Positions 47,725-58,789 of a stretch of DNA of 64,000 bases are shown here, piece by piece. The DNA is taken from the NCBI GenBank assembly GCA_963920665.1, contig OY987264.1, forward strand, positions 19,138,906-19,202,905, read 5' to 3'. How positions within the stretch are numbered: position 1 is the stretch's first letter; the number at the start of each line of letters is the position of its first letter. Below the pieces are notes generated by a model that was not told the origin of the DNA, did not search any database, and worked only from the letters and a program-made list of their open reading frames with translations. The position numbers and the translations under genes were made by a program. This DNA is from Straminergon stramineum (taxonomy: Eukaryota; Streptophyta; Bryopsida; Hypnales; Calliergonaceae).

Positions 47725-48560
47725 TCCAACTACTTAAGCAATTACACAGATATGGAGCGCGGGGTTCTTGAGTGGGGAAATTTTCCTGTGTACTGAAATA
47801 GAGTTTGGAAGGATTCCATACTTTCTAAAATTTAATTTCTTGAAGCATGATTTTTGTAGATTCTTTAGCTCAAGATTGTGTTCGACCCATATTGGTCATG
47901 TAGGCCTTCTTAATTCTGATCAAGGGCTGATTGCGAAATTGACCAAGGGTTAGTTGCAATATTGAGGGTCTTGTAGCCAATCATAATGTGTCACAACTAC
48001 ATTGGGAATTGTGCCATAATTAATCATTGCTCATCCACTAGAAGAAAACAATGTTTAGTTGAACAAAATTCAACTGATACAAAATTTTATTCAATTGAAT
48101 ACTATTTTCTTCTAGTGATCAATACCCAAACGAAAAGAAACCAATCTAAAAGGTGGAGATGGGGTGGGTGATCGGAGAGGGTTTGGCTATGATAGGGGAA
48201 GCAATTGATTTTGAACCATTTAAGTTGTTACACCTATCTAGAAGGCGAGTTTCTTAAGGGGGGAGGGGGGAAAATTTTCCAAAGTGCAAAAATTGAGTCA
48301 AGAAGGTTTCCATAATTCTTTAGATTTTTATTTCTCAAAACATAATTATTATGAATTTTTGAGTAGAAGATTCCATTCCTTCGACTCTGGTCATATAGAC
48401 CTTCTTATTTATGCCCATGTGTGTGTGTGTGTGTAATATTGAGAGTATTGTAAAATAGTCACAATTGTATTGTGAATTGTATTGTAATTAATCACTATCA
48501 TTTCCTCCTGCGTGGAAAGAGAGCAACCTACATTCCAAAAGGGTGTGGTGATCAAGAATA
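47725..48560 (+). repeat. Tandem duplication of a ~400-bp segment
   Basis: 47725-48160 and 48210-48560 align in order: TTAAG-x-TTACAC, AAATTTTCC, TTTCCATA-TTCTTTA-like, GGTCATGTAGRCCTTCTTA, GCAATATTGAGRGT and TAATCACT/TAATCATT. The first copy carries the 82-bp CACTA element; the second has the unoccupied site. A GT repeat (about 48419-48434) is present in the second copy only. Confidence 0.6.
48036..48117. mobile_element. Short CACTA-type MITE (82 bp)
   Basis: Ends are CACTAGAAGAAAA and TTTTCTTCTAGTG, flanked by ATC on both sides (48033-48035 and 48118-48120). The duplicated neighbour at about 48490-48510 lacks it and so shows the empty site. The internal sequence is partly inverted. Confidence 0.8.
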
Positions 48561-49978
48561 GGTTGCCTCCCATATACAATTTGTACACTTAGGGATTAAA
48601 TTTCATCTTAGATTTGTTCCCTTGTAATGTTATTCCATAGCATTAGATGTTCCCTTAGTAAGCTATAATAGATAGATTAATCTAGAGAAAGTGTTAAATG
48701 TGTAAAAGAAAGTGCAATCTACAAGTTGATATATGAGCCAACTTTCATACTATGTCTCAATTGAAAATGAATATTTGAGCTTTCTAGCATCACCACAATC
48801 TATGACATTTTCACCTATGTGTGAGTAGGGAGGAATTACATTCTAGGAGTAGCTATACCTTGTTGTCAACAAGAAGCAACCCTACAGTCCAAATCCATTG
48901 TCCAAAATAATTATACTAAAATTTTCACTAGCCTCACTCCAAAATTTTATTGGCAAACAATTCCAATCACCTCTTCTTGCAAATATCACACACTTCCATG
49001 TAGAATTTCAAATTTTTTTGGGTCCTATATGCAACATGGAAGCCCGCCCTAACAAAGTAGAAATAATGGGCAACAGAAAGGGGGCCAGTCATTCAAGGGG
49101 TCTCATCGTCCTTTTTACTGGCAACAAGTGTGGATGAACCCACGTCGGACAATGGATGCAAGAGGACTCCACGTTTCCCCCGACGGAAGTGATCCCTTTG
49201 GACGGAAGTTGAGGATCGGTCGTCGCAGGCGCCGAACTGAAGAACACTCATGCACACGGACACCTATGCTGGTGGGGGAGAGAAGTGTGTGCCGCAGCTG
49301 GTTCCCTTGGCCATCTTTTTGGTTTGGAATTTGGATTCATGTGCTTTGTGCCTTGTCGTCTGCGATTGTGCATCTTGTACTTTGCGCTAGGACAGGTGTC
49401 CTTGGTGGGCAATCGAAGATTATTGCTTTCGAGGGTTGCCTCACTTGCCAATTGGTCGTGAAGCTCCATTGCCGGGGGACCTTCCGTTGCGTTGCGGACT
49501 TCTTGGCGATCGCTCTGTCTGTGCATGTTCAACCTCCCGAAGAGGTCTGTGACCTTCGAATGTGACTTGGGCGTCTGTGGTTCTCCCTCTGGGTAACTCG
49601 GCGAACTGGAAATTGCAGCGTCGTGCGGAGGTTTTGGGTTTCGCATCTTTCCTGTGGGGATGGAACGCCGCACTTTCGATCATCATTTCTCGTTGGTTAT
49701 TTGCGCCACCTTGGTAAGTTGACAGTGTATCCTTGTGCGGAAGGAAGAGTCCTCTCGACAAAAGAGCAAATCGTCAACCCTAGATTCTTAAACATTTTCT
49801 AAGGAGAGAGCTTTTGGGGCTGATGTGTGGCATTGGGGGACTCGTAGCTCTTTTGCAGCTGTAGCTTCTTTGAATTTGTATCCCAAACTCACGTTACAGT
49901 TGGAATGAGCAGGAGCATGTGAAGCTTGGACGGTGCGGCCAGCGCGTGCAGATGGCATCTTGGATTACGAGCTTGTGA
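48561..49978. promoter_or_regulatory. AT-rich spacer, then GC-richer upstream region of gene 2
   Basis: From 48561 to about 49060 I see nothing. From 49060 to 49978 composition becomes gene-like. Open frames exist on both strands (49134-49565 plus; 49673-49248 and 49761-49441 minus), but none has a known motif, and they overlap each other, so I treat them as chance frames in the promoter region of gene 2. An unrecognised small gene is possible. Confidence 0.3.
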
Positions 49979-49987
49979 TATAAAATA
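49979..49987 (+). promoter_or_regulatory. Candidate TATA box of gene 2
   Basis: TATAAAATA lies 117 bp upstream of the first in-frame ATG of gene 2, where composition changes to coding-like. A start some 30 bp downstream would give a leader of about 90 bases. Confidence 0.45.
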
Positions 49988-50103
49988 TAGGGTGTTTCGT
50001 TCCACACTAAGTGAAATCTTCTTGTTTAGAGCGAGCAAGCGAGAAGGACTGTATTGGGGACGGTCGTGAACGAGGATTTTGGGGGCTTCCAGGTTGCGAG
50101 TGG

Positions 50104-51905
50104 ATGGGCACCGTCGTGCATAGACGAACTCCGAAGATGAGGGAGACGCAGAAGCAGTTACCGTCAGGGTTACCATACGCGGGATTTGTCTCGATGAGCC
50201 CCGTGAGCTTGCAACAACAACAACTAGGAACCGACAAAACCAAGCACATCCTGTCGCGGTATCGCCTCATCGCGCCAAAGCCCGTCGCGGGCATGAGCGC
50301 CGATCAAACCACCACAGACACGCAGTCCGTCTCGACTCTGTCCACAGACAATGCCAGCACCACCGAGTACAAGTCCAGCAAGCGCTCCCGCAAGCGCCCA
50401 GCAGACTCGTCCATCACGAAAGTGGGGAAGAAGAAGCAGCAGACGCAGAAAGCGAAGCCCGAGGACTCGATTCAAGCGCCCGCAGCGGAGCTTCACGGTT
50501 ACAACCTCACGCCGCTTCTCCCCGTGGGCGTCGCGCAGAAGTTCGGCCCGGGCGGCTGGCAGCGCTTCCACGACAGCTTCGACTCCCGCGATGTCTCAGT
50601 GTCGCTATCCCTCTCCGCCGGGACGCAATCGCCGCGTGAAGATGTCGCTTTGGGGCTTCAGGTGGGTGCTGCGCGTGACGACGAAGGATTCGTGGAGCGT
50701 GCAGCCGTGCGCTTGCAATCCAGCGAGAATGAAATCTTAGTCTCTCGCTTGTTTCAACCGCGCGAATCTCAATTTTTAAAAGCTGGACCGTCTCAGTCCA
50801 CTAGTTTTGGGACTGATAGCGAGGTTTGCTCCGCGGAGGACAGCGACAAATCGGATGTCGTGACGCTGTCGCTTCTTCCTGACACGCCCTCGAACGTGAA
50901 CGCGCGCGCGTCGTCGTCGTCGTCGTCCGCGCTCTCGACGCTTTCGCTGCTAAGGCTTGACGCGCGATGGCCCACGACGTCGTGGGAGACGCCGCCGGCC
51001 GCGGCGAGCAGCGATTTGAACACCAGCTTGACCATGTCTAGTACGGGAAGGTGGTTGGATATATCGCCCGTGACGCCCGTGATGCCCGTACACTCCACCC
51101 TCGCGACCGTGGACGCGCGCGACTTGGAGCAGAGCCACGGCACCTCTTGCGAGGCCGTTTTGTTAACTGACACCCGGGGGCAGATCTTGTGGGCGAATGC
51201 TGCGTTTCACCGTTCGGCGAACGAGCGAACAAGCAGTCGAGCGCAGGTGTGTATCCCCAACTGCTGTTCCCCTAATTATATCCAGTTAGTCTAATAACCA
51301 AGTTTATGGGTGATTTACAATTGGCCACACACTGATAGCTCGTGAGAATTACGATTGATGGTACCGAACTTGTGATTTTCATTCGAAGACGAGTTCTCCA
51401 TCACCGATTTCTCTCTAGAATTCTTGTCACTGAAGTTGCGAATTGAAGCTCACCTGGGAGTGTTGGAAAAGATGACAGGGTTTAGTATCAGGTTTTTAAT
51501 AATTTTAGAGTCACCGCTCATAATCTAATGATACCGTCTCTGTGTTTGACCTAGAAGCAAAGGCTTACTCGTTTCAAAACCTTCAAAAACCTTCACGTTT
51601 CAAACAATCCAAAAGACAGCTTCGTTTTGAAAACTTCGAGAGCTTTCCTTTCGAATACTTGAAAAGTTTCTTGAATAATTATTGGTGTCTGACTTGTGAT
51701 TATATTGGGGCTATAGCATCTAATCGTTCTCCTGACGGTGTGGCTCCAGGCAATCGGTCCCCACATCGATCCATTGGGAATTCGCACGCAGTTGGCCAGT
51801 CTGACATTCCAGCCGCCGTTTCCAGCTCTCAAGGTGAAGGCCGTGCTGTGGGGCTTCCTGAAGAAGTTCATTCTGCACGAAAGAATGGAGGACGTGCATA
51901 TGTAG
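50104..51905 (+). CDS. DUF7950-like paralogue with truncated C-terminus (gene 2)
   Basis: Two exons: 50104-51246 (381 codons) and 51750-51905 (51 codons plus stop), joined in phase 0 across a 503-bp GT-AG intron at the same codon as gene 1, giving 432 aa. ATG 50104 is the first in-frame ATG; the frame is open from 50011 but begins there with GTG. Blocks shared with gene 1 in the same order: RYRLIAPKP (Pro to Leu change), FGPGGWQRFHDSFD plus VSVSLSLSA, DSEVCS, TLSLLPDTPSNVN, SDLNTSLTMSS, LLTDTRGQILWANAAF, then GPHIDPLGIRTQL and AVLWGFLKKFILHE. Immediately after HE the sequences part: gene 2 adds about seven unrelated residues and stops at TAG 51903, lacking some 170 residues with the second WVN-type segment and the PAFTCHV/YVWRFDV end. 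I searched downstream to 54 kb and saw no lost exon. It may be a shortened, possibly dominant-negative protein, or an early pseudogene with an intact frame. Confidence 0.7.
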
Positions 51906-54084
51906 GAGTGGTTGCAATTCTTTGGAGAAGTCAGATATCAGAGACCCTCACATGCAGTTCTTGTTCTTCCTTACATCCGTCGCTCACGTACGAGTGTGCT
52001 ATAACACGTACTGGAGAACTGGACGAGGGCCGGTTTTCGGACGCAGCAGGTTAGCGGACATAACTGGTTGTGGCCTTCCAGACGCCGATTTTCCAGACTT
52101 GTGATTGGAGGGTGCAGGGAGTCTGCAACAGGAAAACTCTAGAACATGGTTTATGATCCTGCGTCCTGTCCTCCAATCGAAGCCTCACAAGTGTCAATAA
52201 ACGGTTGTGGGTAACTTTGGCGTTTCCAAATCTCCTCCTCATTAGGTGAGTACACCTAATTGTGACTGCAAGTTTGACACAATCAGGATATGTGAGAGCG
52301 AGCATTGGATTGATTTTGGGTGCTCCTATAATCAACGGGTGCCCAGTTATTACATGCTGACATGTTTAGGAATCCTCTTTCAACTGCAACGCAAATGAAT
52401 AGCAGGAATCACGCCTAGATGCTAATTTACACGCTTTTAGATTTGTCCCTTCCCTTGTGTCTTCGGAAGGATTGCTGAGTATTTTTCAGTCCATGTTATT
52501 ATGGTTAGTATGTCCAAGTTGTGCTCAAACTTGGTGAGGGATGTACTGCAGGTATTATATACTGAAGGGCGGTCTTATATATCAGGCTTGAAGTGGAAGT
52601 TCCTCCGGTTGCAGTAGATGAGCAGGTATTCGATCGATACATTCATGGAAAGAGATTATTGAAAATAGTGGGTGGCCCTGCCAGAAAATGAAATTTGTAT
52701 TATACATTTTCTGTAGTTAATTTTCCTACTTTGCTATCTGGGCGACACGGATGCAGTTGCTCTGGTATTTGAGGGTAAAGAAGCGATGGCAGATGAGAAG
52801 AACACATTTGATCGAAGTGATGACTTGAGTGAATCTTACAAAGTTGGAATAGAAAGCTTACCAAGCGTGAGATGGGGCCATATCCACTATGAAGAATTAC
52901 CACCGTGAGGTGGGTGCCAGCATCTAGTAGTGATGAGTGTAGAATTAATCAAGAGTATCAAATCTTTTTCTTGAAAACCAGTGAGCCATTCACGAACATT
53001 GGTCACACACGATTGGGACTGAGATCGAGTTTGTTAGAGTTCCTTATTCTTGCGTAAGAAAAGGTTTGGATCTGAGAGCTCTTGCGGCTATTGAGTGGAG
53101 GAGCTGCCTAAGGCGCTGGCGAAAGATGGTGCTACTACATATGAGAGCAATGTATGCAAAACCTCTCTCTAACGACATTGCCGCAGGCAGACATCTAGGT
53201 TACGAAATACGCTCCGTTTGATAAGTATGTGTTCGAACTCTCGTTGAACTTGCGTAAGCTTTCCAATCATATTTCTACACCAGATGATGCCGATTTTGAG
53301 GATATACTGTGCAGTACAGGGAGTGTGTAAACAGAAAGTGTGGGTTATTAGTGAGGTTTGTGTTCCAGGCACCTTAGATTGATTGACACACCGACAACGT
53401 ACTTGAGTCCAATGTCAGACAGTGTATCATAAGAGAGAGAGTTGAGTTTTCCTTAACGCAAGATTGGTATTGGCCGTGTACTTGAGTAGTAGCCTGGCAT
53501 GGCATGGATACAATGCATTGGGTCATTAGATGGGACTGAGTTTACCAGTACTGTACCTTGGAACCCCAAACACTCATTGACTGGGAGCAGGATTTGGAAG
53601 TTTCACAGTTTCCATACAGATTTTTTGGTCTCCATGCAGATTTTTTGTGTGCATGCAGATTTTTTCAGAAGTTGCGTCCAGGAAGTGACTGTGTGGCTTC
53701 CGACACGTTTGCATAACTTCCTTTGGTCTATTTTACAGTAGTCGTGCTTCCAGTAGAGGAGTTGGTGCTCGTCTGCAACTCGTTTTCTTTTTCTATGCAG
53801 GATTTTCAGAATCGTGTGCATGTCTTAACCCTAGAAGGACGCCGCCGCAGACACGGAGTGTCCGATGGATGGATGACTTCGCGTGAGATTGACGGAATTA
53901 GACAGGATGGAAAGAAACGTTCTTTCATCCATAGTTTTTTTGGGAAGTTGCTTGAATGACTTCGCTTGAGATTGAGTATAGGATGGAAAGAAAAGTTCTT
54001 TCATCCAATATGTTTTTGGGAAGTTGCTTGAGTACATTTTCAGTGCATTTTCAGTAGTAGGAGGTCTGTGAAGCACACAGCTAA
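51906..54084 (+). other. 3-prime region of gene 2 and spacer
   Basis: The composition stays gene-like for about 2 kb. No frame resembles the missing C-terminus of gene 1. Around 53625-53670 CATGCAGATTTTTT-like words repeat three times, and around 53885-54030 a 66-bp segment with TGGAAAGAAACGTTCTTTCAT is duplicated. No gene was recognised. Confidence 0.35.
52196..52201 (+). promoter_or_regulatory. Candidate polyadenylation signal AATAAA of gene 2
   Basis: AATAAACGG lies 291 bp after the gene 2 stop. The identical nonamer follows gene 1 at a similar distance, which argues that the end of the gene 2 transcript is ancestral and that the coding loss lies inside exon 2. Confidence 0.35.
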
Positions 54085-55110
54085 GCGATGAAACTGAGTT
54101 TTGGGGAGGTAAAACTTATTGAAATATTTTTCAGTAAATTTTCCTTGTAAGACAAGTGGAATTGACATCTAATCCAAGTCGTTTATATAATTTTTGGAGC
54201 TCTGTGGAATTAGTTATGAATTTTTGAAGTTGAAGTGGCATAGGGCTCTAAAATCGCCCACCTTCTCAAATGTACATTGCTGTTAGATTCCTGTAAAGAT
54301 GAAAAAAACCCATGTACAAATAGTGTACATTTGAAGAGGTGGGCAGCTTTAGAGCCTGTGTGTATTTCGAGCTTCCTACCTCAGTATATTGTCGTAAGGT
54401 TAGATTCAGAAAAAATTAAGTCATTTAATTAAAAAAGTGCGACACATAAGCTTTTGAATGGTGTGAGATGATGTGGATCCTGAAGAATTTGATGTGGAAA
54501 TTCAATTTTTGACCATAAATTCCAATCAAACCTTTAGGTATGGAATTGCAAATTCCCTCCTTGTGGTATTATTGTTTTTTTTAGAGATGATGATATTTAA
54601 TCCATTGATCACCTTTATACTGTATTTTGGCTATTTTTTTCTATTTATTCTTGATGTGAATTTTAGCCATAAAAAATGATGCTTTTTGAATTTGAGTTCA
54701 ACTAATGAATGAAGCTTGTCAAGTGTAGTTTTTAGTCAAATTGAAAAATTGAAAAATTTCAATATTTTATAGTAGTATGTACTTTAGGCCTATAACTATG
54801 GTTAGTTGGTTTTCTAATTTTAGAGTGATATGGTAACTTTGATTTACACCATGATATTATTCATTGTAATATACATTTGTGGTGAAAGTTCCAAATTTTT
54901 TGAGTATATTTTGTTTGTGATATGAATTTCTTCTTTTTTTTCTTAAATATTTTACTATAATCTCAAATTTTCTAATTTTTATATGTAGTAGGTATATGGT
55001 TTCATCTTTGAAAACTACATATAAGAATTTTCATTCATATCTAGTTGCAAAATGGCAACAAATAGAGTGGTGCCCAATGAAGTTAGAAATCTATAGACAT
55101 AAGCCCCACC
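54085..55110 (+). repeat. Dispersed AT-rich repeats shared with 6.6 kb and 57.4-57.9 kb
   Basis: 54085-54320 resembles 6600-6790. 54640-54950 resembles 57370-57840, both containing AGGCCTATAACYATGGT and TTCACACCATGAT-like tracts in the same order. The frame 54473-54679 is not conserved in the second copy. An inverted repeat at 54242-54358 is described separately. Confidence 0.5.
54242..54358. mobile_element. Short inverted-repeat element (117 bp)
   Basis: AGGGCTCTAAAATCGCCCAC at the left is inverted at the right end (CAGGCTCTAAAGCTGCCCAC), and the match continues on both arms through CTCAAATGTACA or CTTCAAATGTACA. Arms are about 35 bp. Flanks GTGGCATA and TGTGTGTA are only loosely alike, so the target duplication is unclear. 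The transcript would form a hairpin. Confidence 0.5.
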
Positions 55111-55118
55111 TTCCAAGG

Positions 55119-55720
55119 TTAACCCCTAAAGGACCATAAGGCCACTACATGGCTTCTGCAACTACATTTGTAGAAAATTTGAAATATGAACCTCACTAAT
55201 ATTCCAAGAACAACAAAGAGACCCTAGATGATTTTTTGGTTGAATCCATTGGTACAATCTGATCAAGAAATGATCAAGTGAGCGATTTTTGGTGAATTTT
55301 TTGAGAATAGGAGAGGCACTTTGGGCTATCACTTCACATGCTTGTATCTTTTTTTCCACACCTCAAAATGATTTGAAAAAAATTACACATCTAAATTGTG
55401 ATGATATGTACTTGTGGAAAAAAATCAGATTTTTTGGATCACTTTTGAGCATTCCGATTTCAACATTCCAATTTCAGCACATGTACAAAGTTCTGCTGAA
55501 TTGGATATCTTTCATCAATTTTGTCAACGGTGGCATTTTCTCAAAAATTGTGCAATTTTGTTGATTTTTTTTTCATTACAAAGCTACACAAGTCTTCTTT
55601 CATTTCAATGGTGGCGATCCTCAAATTCATTCCATGTATTTGAGAAATTGTGCTTGTTACAAGAGCTAGTCAAGAAAACAAGAGCTTTACTCAAATACCC
55701 ATGGTCCCTTTAGGGGTTAA
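55119..55720 (+). mobile_element. TTAA-flanked MITE, family B copy 2 (602 bp)
   Basis: TTAA stands at 55119-55122 and 55717-55720, with termini TTAACCCCTAAAGGACCA and, inverted, TTAACCCCTAAAGGGACCA. It is colinear with 3629-4231 throughout. Frames inside (55289-55564, 55414-55713) correspond to frames in copy 1 but contain no transposase-like motif. Confidence 0.8.
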
Positions 55721-55829
55721 GGAGCCCACTATGGGATTTTTTAAAATGTGAGCAAATTATATTGACTTCATGTTTTGGATTTTTTGCAAGTAAATTTTAG
55801 GTTAGCTATGTTGTAAGGTAAATCAACCC

Positions 55830-56204
55830 ATGATAGGCCAATTCTCTAATACAAACACCTACAAAACCACCCATTATAGTCTTCCATCAATCTATGGTGG
55901 ACTTTATCTAGAAAATGAAATTAGGACTTCATTAGGTAGGTTAATGGACAAAATTAGTGCTTTGGGTGATGCTAATGGAGTTATGAGTGATTGCTTTAGA
56001 AACTTCCCCCTTTCTAGTGTATATTCATTACGAGAACTAAATTTATTATTCCATTATGTCATGCCCATATCAAAAAATATTGCAGCTATGTTAGGAAATA
56101 TTGTTATTGCTTTAGGTGGTCTCATGACCATGATAGGTACACTTTTTGATGGTTTTGGAGTAGTCTACAAATTGTTTGGGGCTAATTGGGCAGCACACTT
56201 TTAA
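55830..56204 (+). CDS. 124-codon ORF of unknown family with a decayed relative at 7.7 kb
   Basis: The frame starts at ATG 55830 (in-frame TAG at 55803-55805) and ends with TAA at 56204. The first 75 residues are polar (Tyr/Asn/Ser-rich, then LGRLMDKISALGDANGV). The last 45 contain a hydrophobic, glycine-bearing segment (NIAAMLGNIVIALGGLMTMI) followed by FDGFGVVYKLFGANW, so a membrane-associated or amphipathic C-terminus is possible. The stretch at 7715-7926 matches the C-terminal half without gaps and stops at the same place, which argues for a real multicopy protein-coding ancestor, perhaps a transposable-element or capture gene. I do not recognise the family. It begins 110 bp after a TTAA-type MITE. 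Confidence 0.35.
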   Translation: MIGQFSNTNTYKTTHYSLPSIYGGLYLENEIRTSLGRLMDKISALGDANGVMSDCFRNFPLSSVYSLRELNLLFHYVMPISKNIAAMLGNIVIALGGLMTMIGTLFDGFGVVYKLFGANWAAHF

Positions 56205-57129
56205 AATTCAGAAAAAATTCATACTTTGTCAAAAAAATAAAATTTCAGTTGCTCTCTCCATTTCTCATGTTTGTCTTTATATGGTAAAAAAATTAAAAAT
56301 TTTCAAAAATGTGAACAATGCAAACCAGTCATTCTACCTATCATAGGTTGGTTTACCTTATGTCATTCTAATAAGTATTGCAAAAGTTTTAATTTTTTTC
56401 GTTTGAATGCCAAAGCAGCGTAACCCGTCAGTAGCTAAAAATATATTCTAATTATAGAATAATTCATTTAATTTGGTTGAAGAGATTAATATCTACACAA
56501 AACCTTTGAGCCACTTCAATTGTTGACTTATAAGATAAAATTTATGAAGAGTTTTATTTTGTGGACAATGAAGGTAAGAAAACAAACAAAATTGTTTGTT
56601 GTATACAATTTGTAAATTTTAAAATAGGAACAATGACATAGAATATGTATTGCTTACTAGAACACTCTCACCACTGGGATTGATAGTTCTGACATTCTTG
56701 TCAAAGTTATTAACAATTTCATTTTTTCTTTCATCAAGTACAACCTTCCACTTCATAATTTTTTTAAGGAGGAATATGGAAATTTTTTTAGTTTATTTTT
56801 TTTCATGTATTTTCAAACCATTTTCCATTACATTGACTAAAATGCACAAGTTATAAAATGCATATGTTTTGTTTTTTTAAATGTTGAAAGATAACTTCAC
56901 TTTGGGACAAACTTCAAAACCTACTTTTGAAATTTAGGCACATTGATCTTGCAACCAATAGGGGTGGTGTCATTCTAAAATTTGGTAAGAATGTACTTGA
57001 TCAAGTTAACTAAAGGTCCCACAATTGGATTTGTAGAAGAAGAAATATTGATGAAATATCATAGCCTTGCTTTGGATATGAGTATTTTGAAGTAATTTTG
57101 GGCCTCAAATCACTACAAAATTTTAGGGA
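56205..57129. other. AT-rich spacer
   Basis: 56205-56365 continues the similarity to 7927-8095 past the stop codon. Beyond that nothing was seen. Confidence 0.4.
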
Positions 57130-58207
57130 TTAACCTTTAAAGGACCATGGCACCTCAAAGTGGCTTTTGGATGATTTTGAATGACCAATAGAGGATGTAA
57201 ATTTTCAATTTTTCATCTAGTTTTTCTTTTGAAAAGTCTTTGAGTGTGTTTCTACTATATAGTGGTGGAAATTCCAACATTGAGATATTATTGACTATAC
57301 AATAGAAAAAGATGCTAAAAAAACAGATCATCCAAAGATGTTTTTCTTGTGTATTTTCACAATTCCTACTTCTCTACCCTTGATTTGAATTTTAGGTATA
57401 AAAGTGATCTTTTTGAATTTGAGTTCAATCACATGACATTCAGTAGCATGCATTGTCATTGCCTTGGCCCTATAGTAGATGGTGTAGAATACTCCACACC
57501 CATTAATACTTCATCAATAGCTAAGTGGATAGGTGGAGGCTCCATGTAATGAATAGGGTGCACAAAGGAAAGATAGTGGGCATGAAGGCTAGTGAATGTT
57601 GTTAATGAAATGAAGCTCTCATAACCTAATTTTTCCACCATTTTGAAAATTTGAAAAATTCTTAAAATCCAACATTTTATTACAATATAAAAATTAGGCC
57701 TATAACCATGGTCTACTGATTTTCTAATTTTCTAATTCGATGAAACTTTGGTTCACACCATGATGTTCCATACTATATGCCAATGCCAAAAATTTCATAT
57801 TTTTTAAGAATATTTTGTAATTTACATGAATTTTCTTCATTTTCACTTTGAAATTTTCATAGTAATTTCAAAATTTTAATGAAAGTATGAGGATTTGTAG
57901 AGAATTTGTTATTGCATCTTTGAAAAAGAAAATAATTCTCTCAAATTTATAAGAAAAACATGCCACTTATCACATAAATTCAAATATAAAAAGAGGAGAA
58001 CAAATTGCCGAAGTACTCTACATAGTGATCCATGGATTTGCCATTTCTTTTCAAAAAATGTCACAAGGAGAGAATATTCATCTTTCATTCATATTAGGTT
58101 CAATAAACTCCCCCAAATTGGATGCAAACTTATTTTTTTCCATAAGTGAGCCTTCCCTAAAATCATCCAAAGGACACAAAATGTGTTCTAAGGTGGTTTG
58201 GGGTTAA
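57130..58207 (+). mobile_element. Doubtful TTAA-flanked element (1078 bp)
   Basis: The left end TTAACCTTTAAAGGACCATG resembles the family B terminus. A GGGGTTAA occurs at 58200-58207, but its inverted sequence diverges from the left end after CC. The interior shares a segment with 54640-54950. It could be an old, altered member of the TTAA set, or an unrelated coincidence of one true end and one chance end. Confidence 0.25.
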
Positions 58208-58789
58208 CTTCTAATATCAAGGTATTTGTATGTATATTTATTTACTAAAGGTATTGTCATTTCTTGTCTTTTTCATTCTTGAAAGAACTTGAAAGAATAT
58301 TTGAACTTTTGAAGAATTATCTCACTCATTCAATAGTATCATGGAAAAATTACTATTGAAATGTTTTTTGTAATAAGGTAAGACGTCTAGAAAGCAACCC
58401 TTTACTAGGTGAAGGAAAACAGGAGGAGGTGAAATACTTTCTAGTAAATATTTTCATGAAAGAACATCGTTGTTCCGGCGGATAGTTCGACAACACGACA
58501 AACACGACATCCAACACGTCAAGTAGACCCTCTTGTCCATCTAATAGAGTCAAACTTAGCTTTGACTTTTTTTTAAAAATTCACCCTGCCCGTGAGGCCA
58601 CCTGGATGCCATGTGGCAAACACATGTCTTCTACGTGGCATCCTAAAGGGGCGCATGCGGGTGTGGGCGACCACGGCTGTAGGCAATTATAGATAGGGCG
58701 ACTTCGGGTTCACGCTGCTAGGTGACCGCGGGTGGGAAGTACTGGGCGACTTGTGAGGCAAAGACATGAAGTCGGAGCCTAAAGAGAGT

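Noticed and set aside
49134..49565. 144-codon plus-strand ORF upstream of gene 2
   Set aside because: Overlapping long minus-strand frames exist, no known motif is present, and composition fits a GC-rich promoter region.
50011..50103. N-terminal extension of gene 2 from 50011
   Set aside because: The codon at 50011 is GTG, not ATG; the first in-frame ATG is at 50104.
53825..53841. TTAACCCTAGAAGGACG as an end of a TTAA element
   Set aside because: No inverted GGGTTAA partner within 3 kb downstream; single-ended match.
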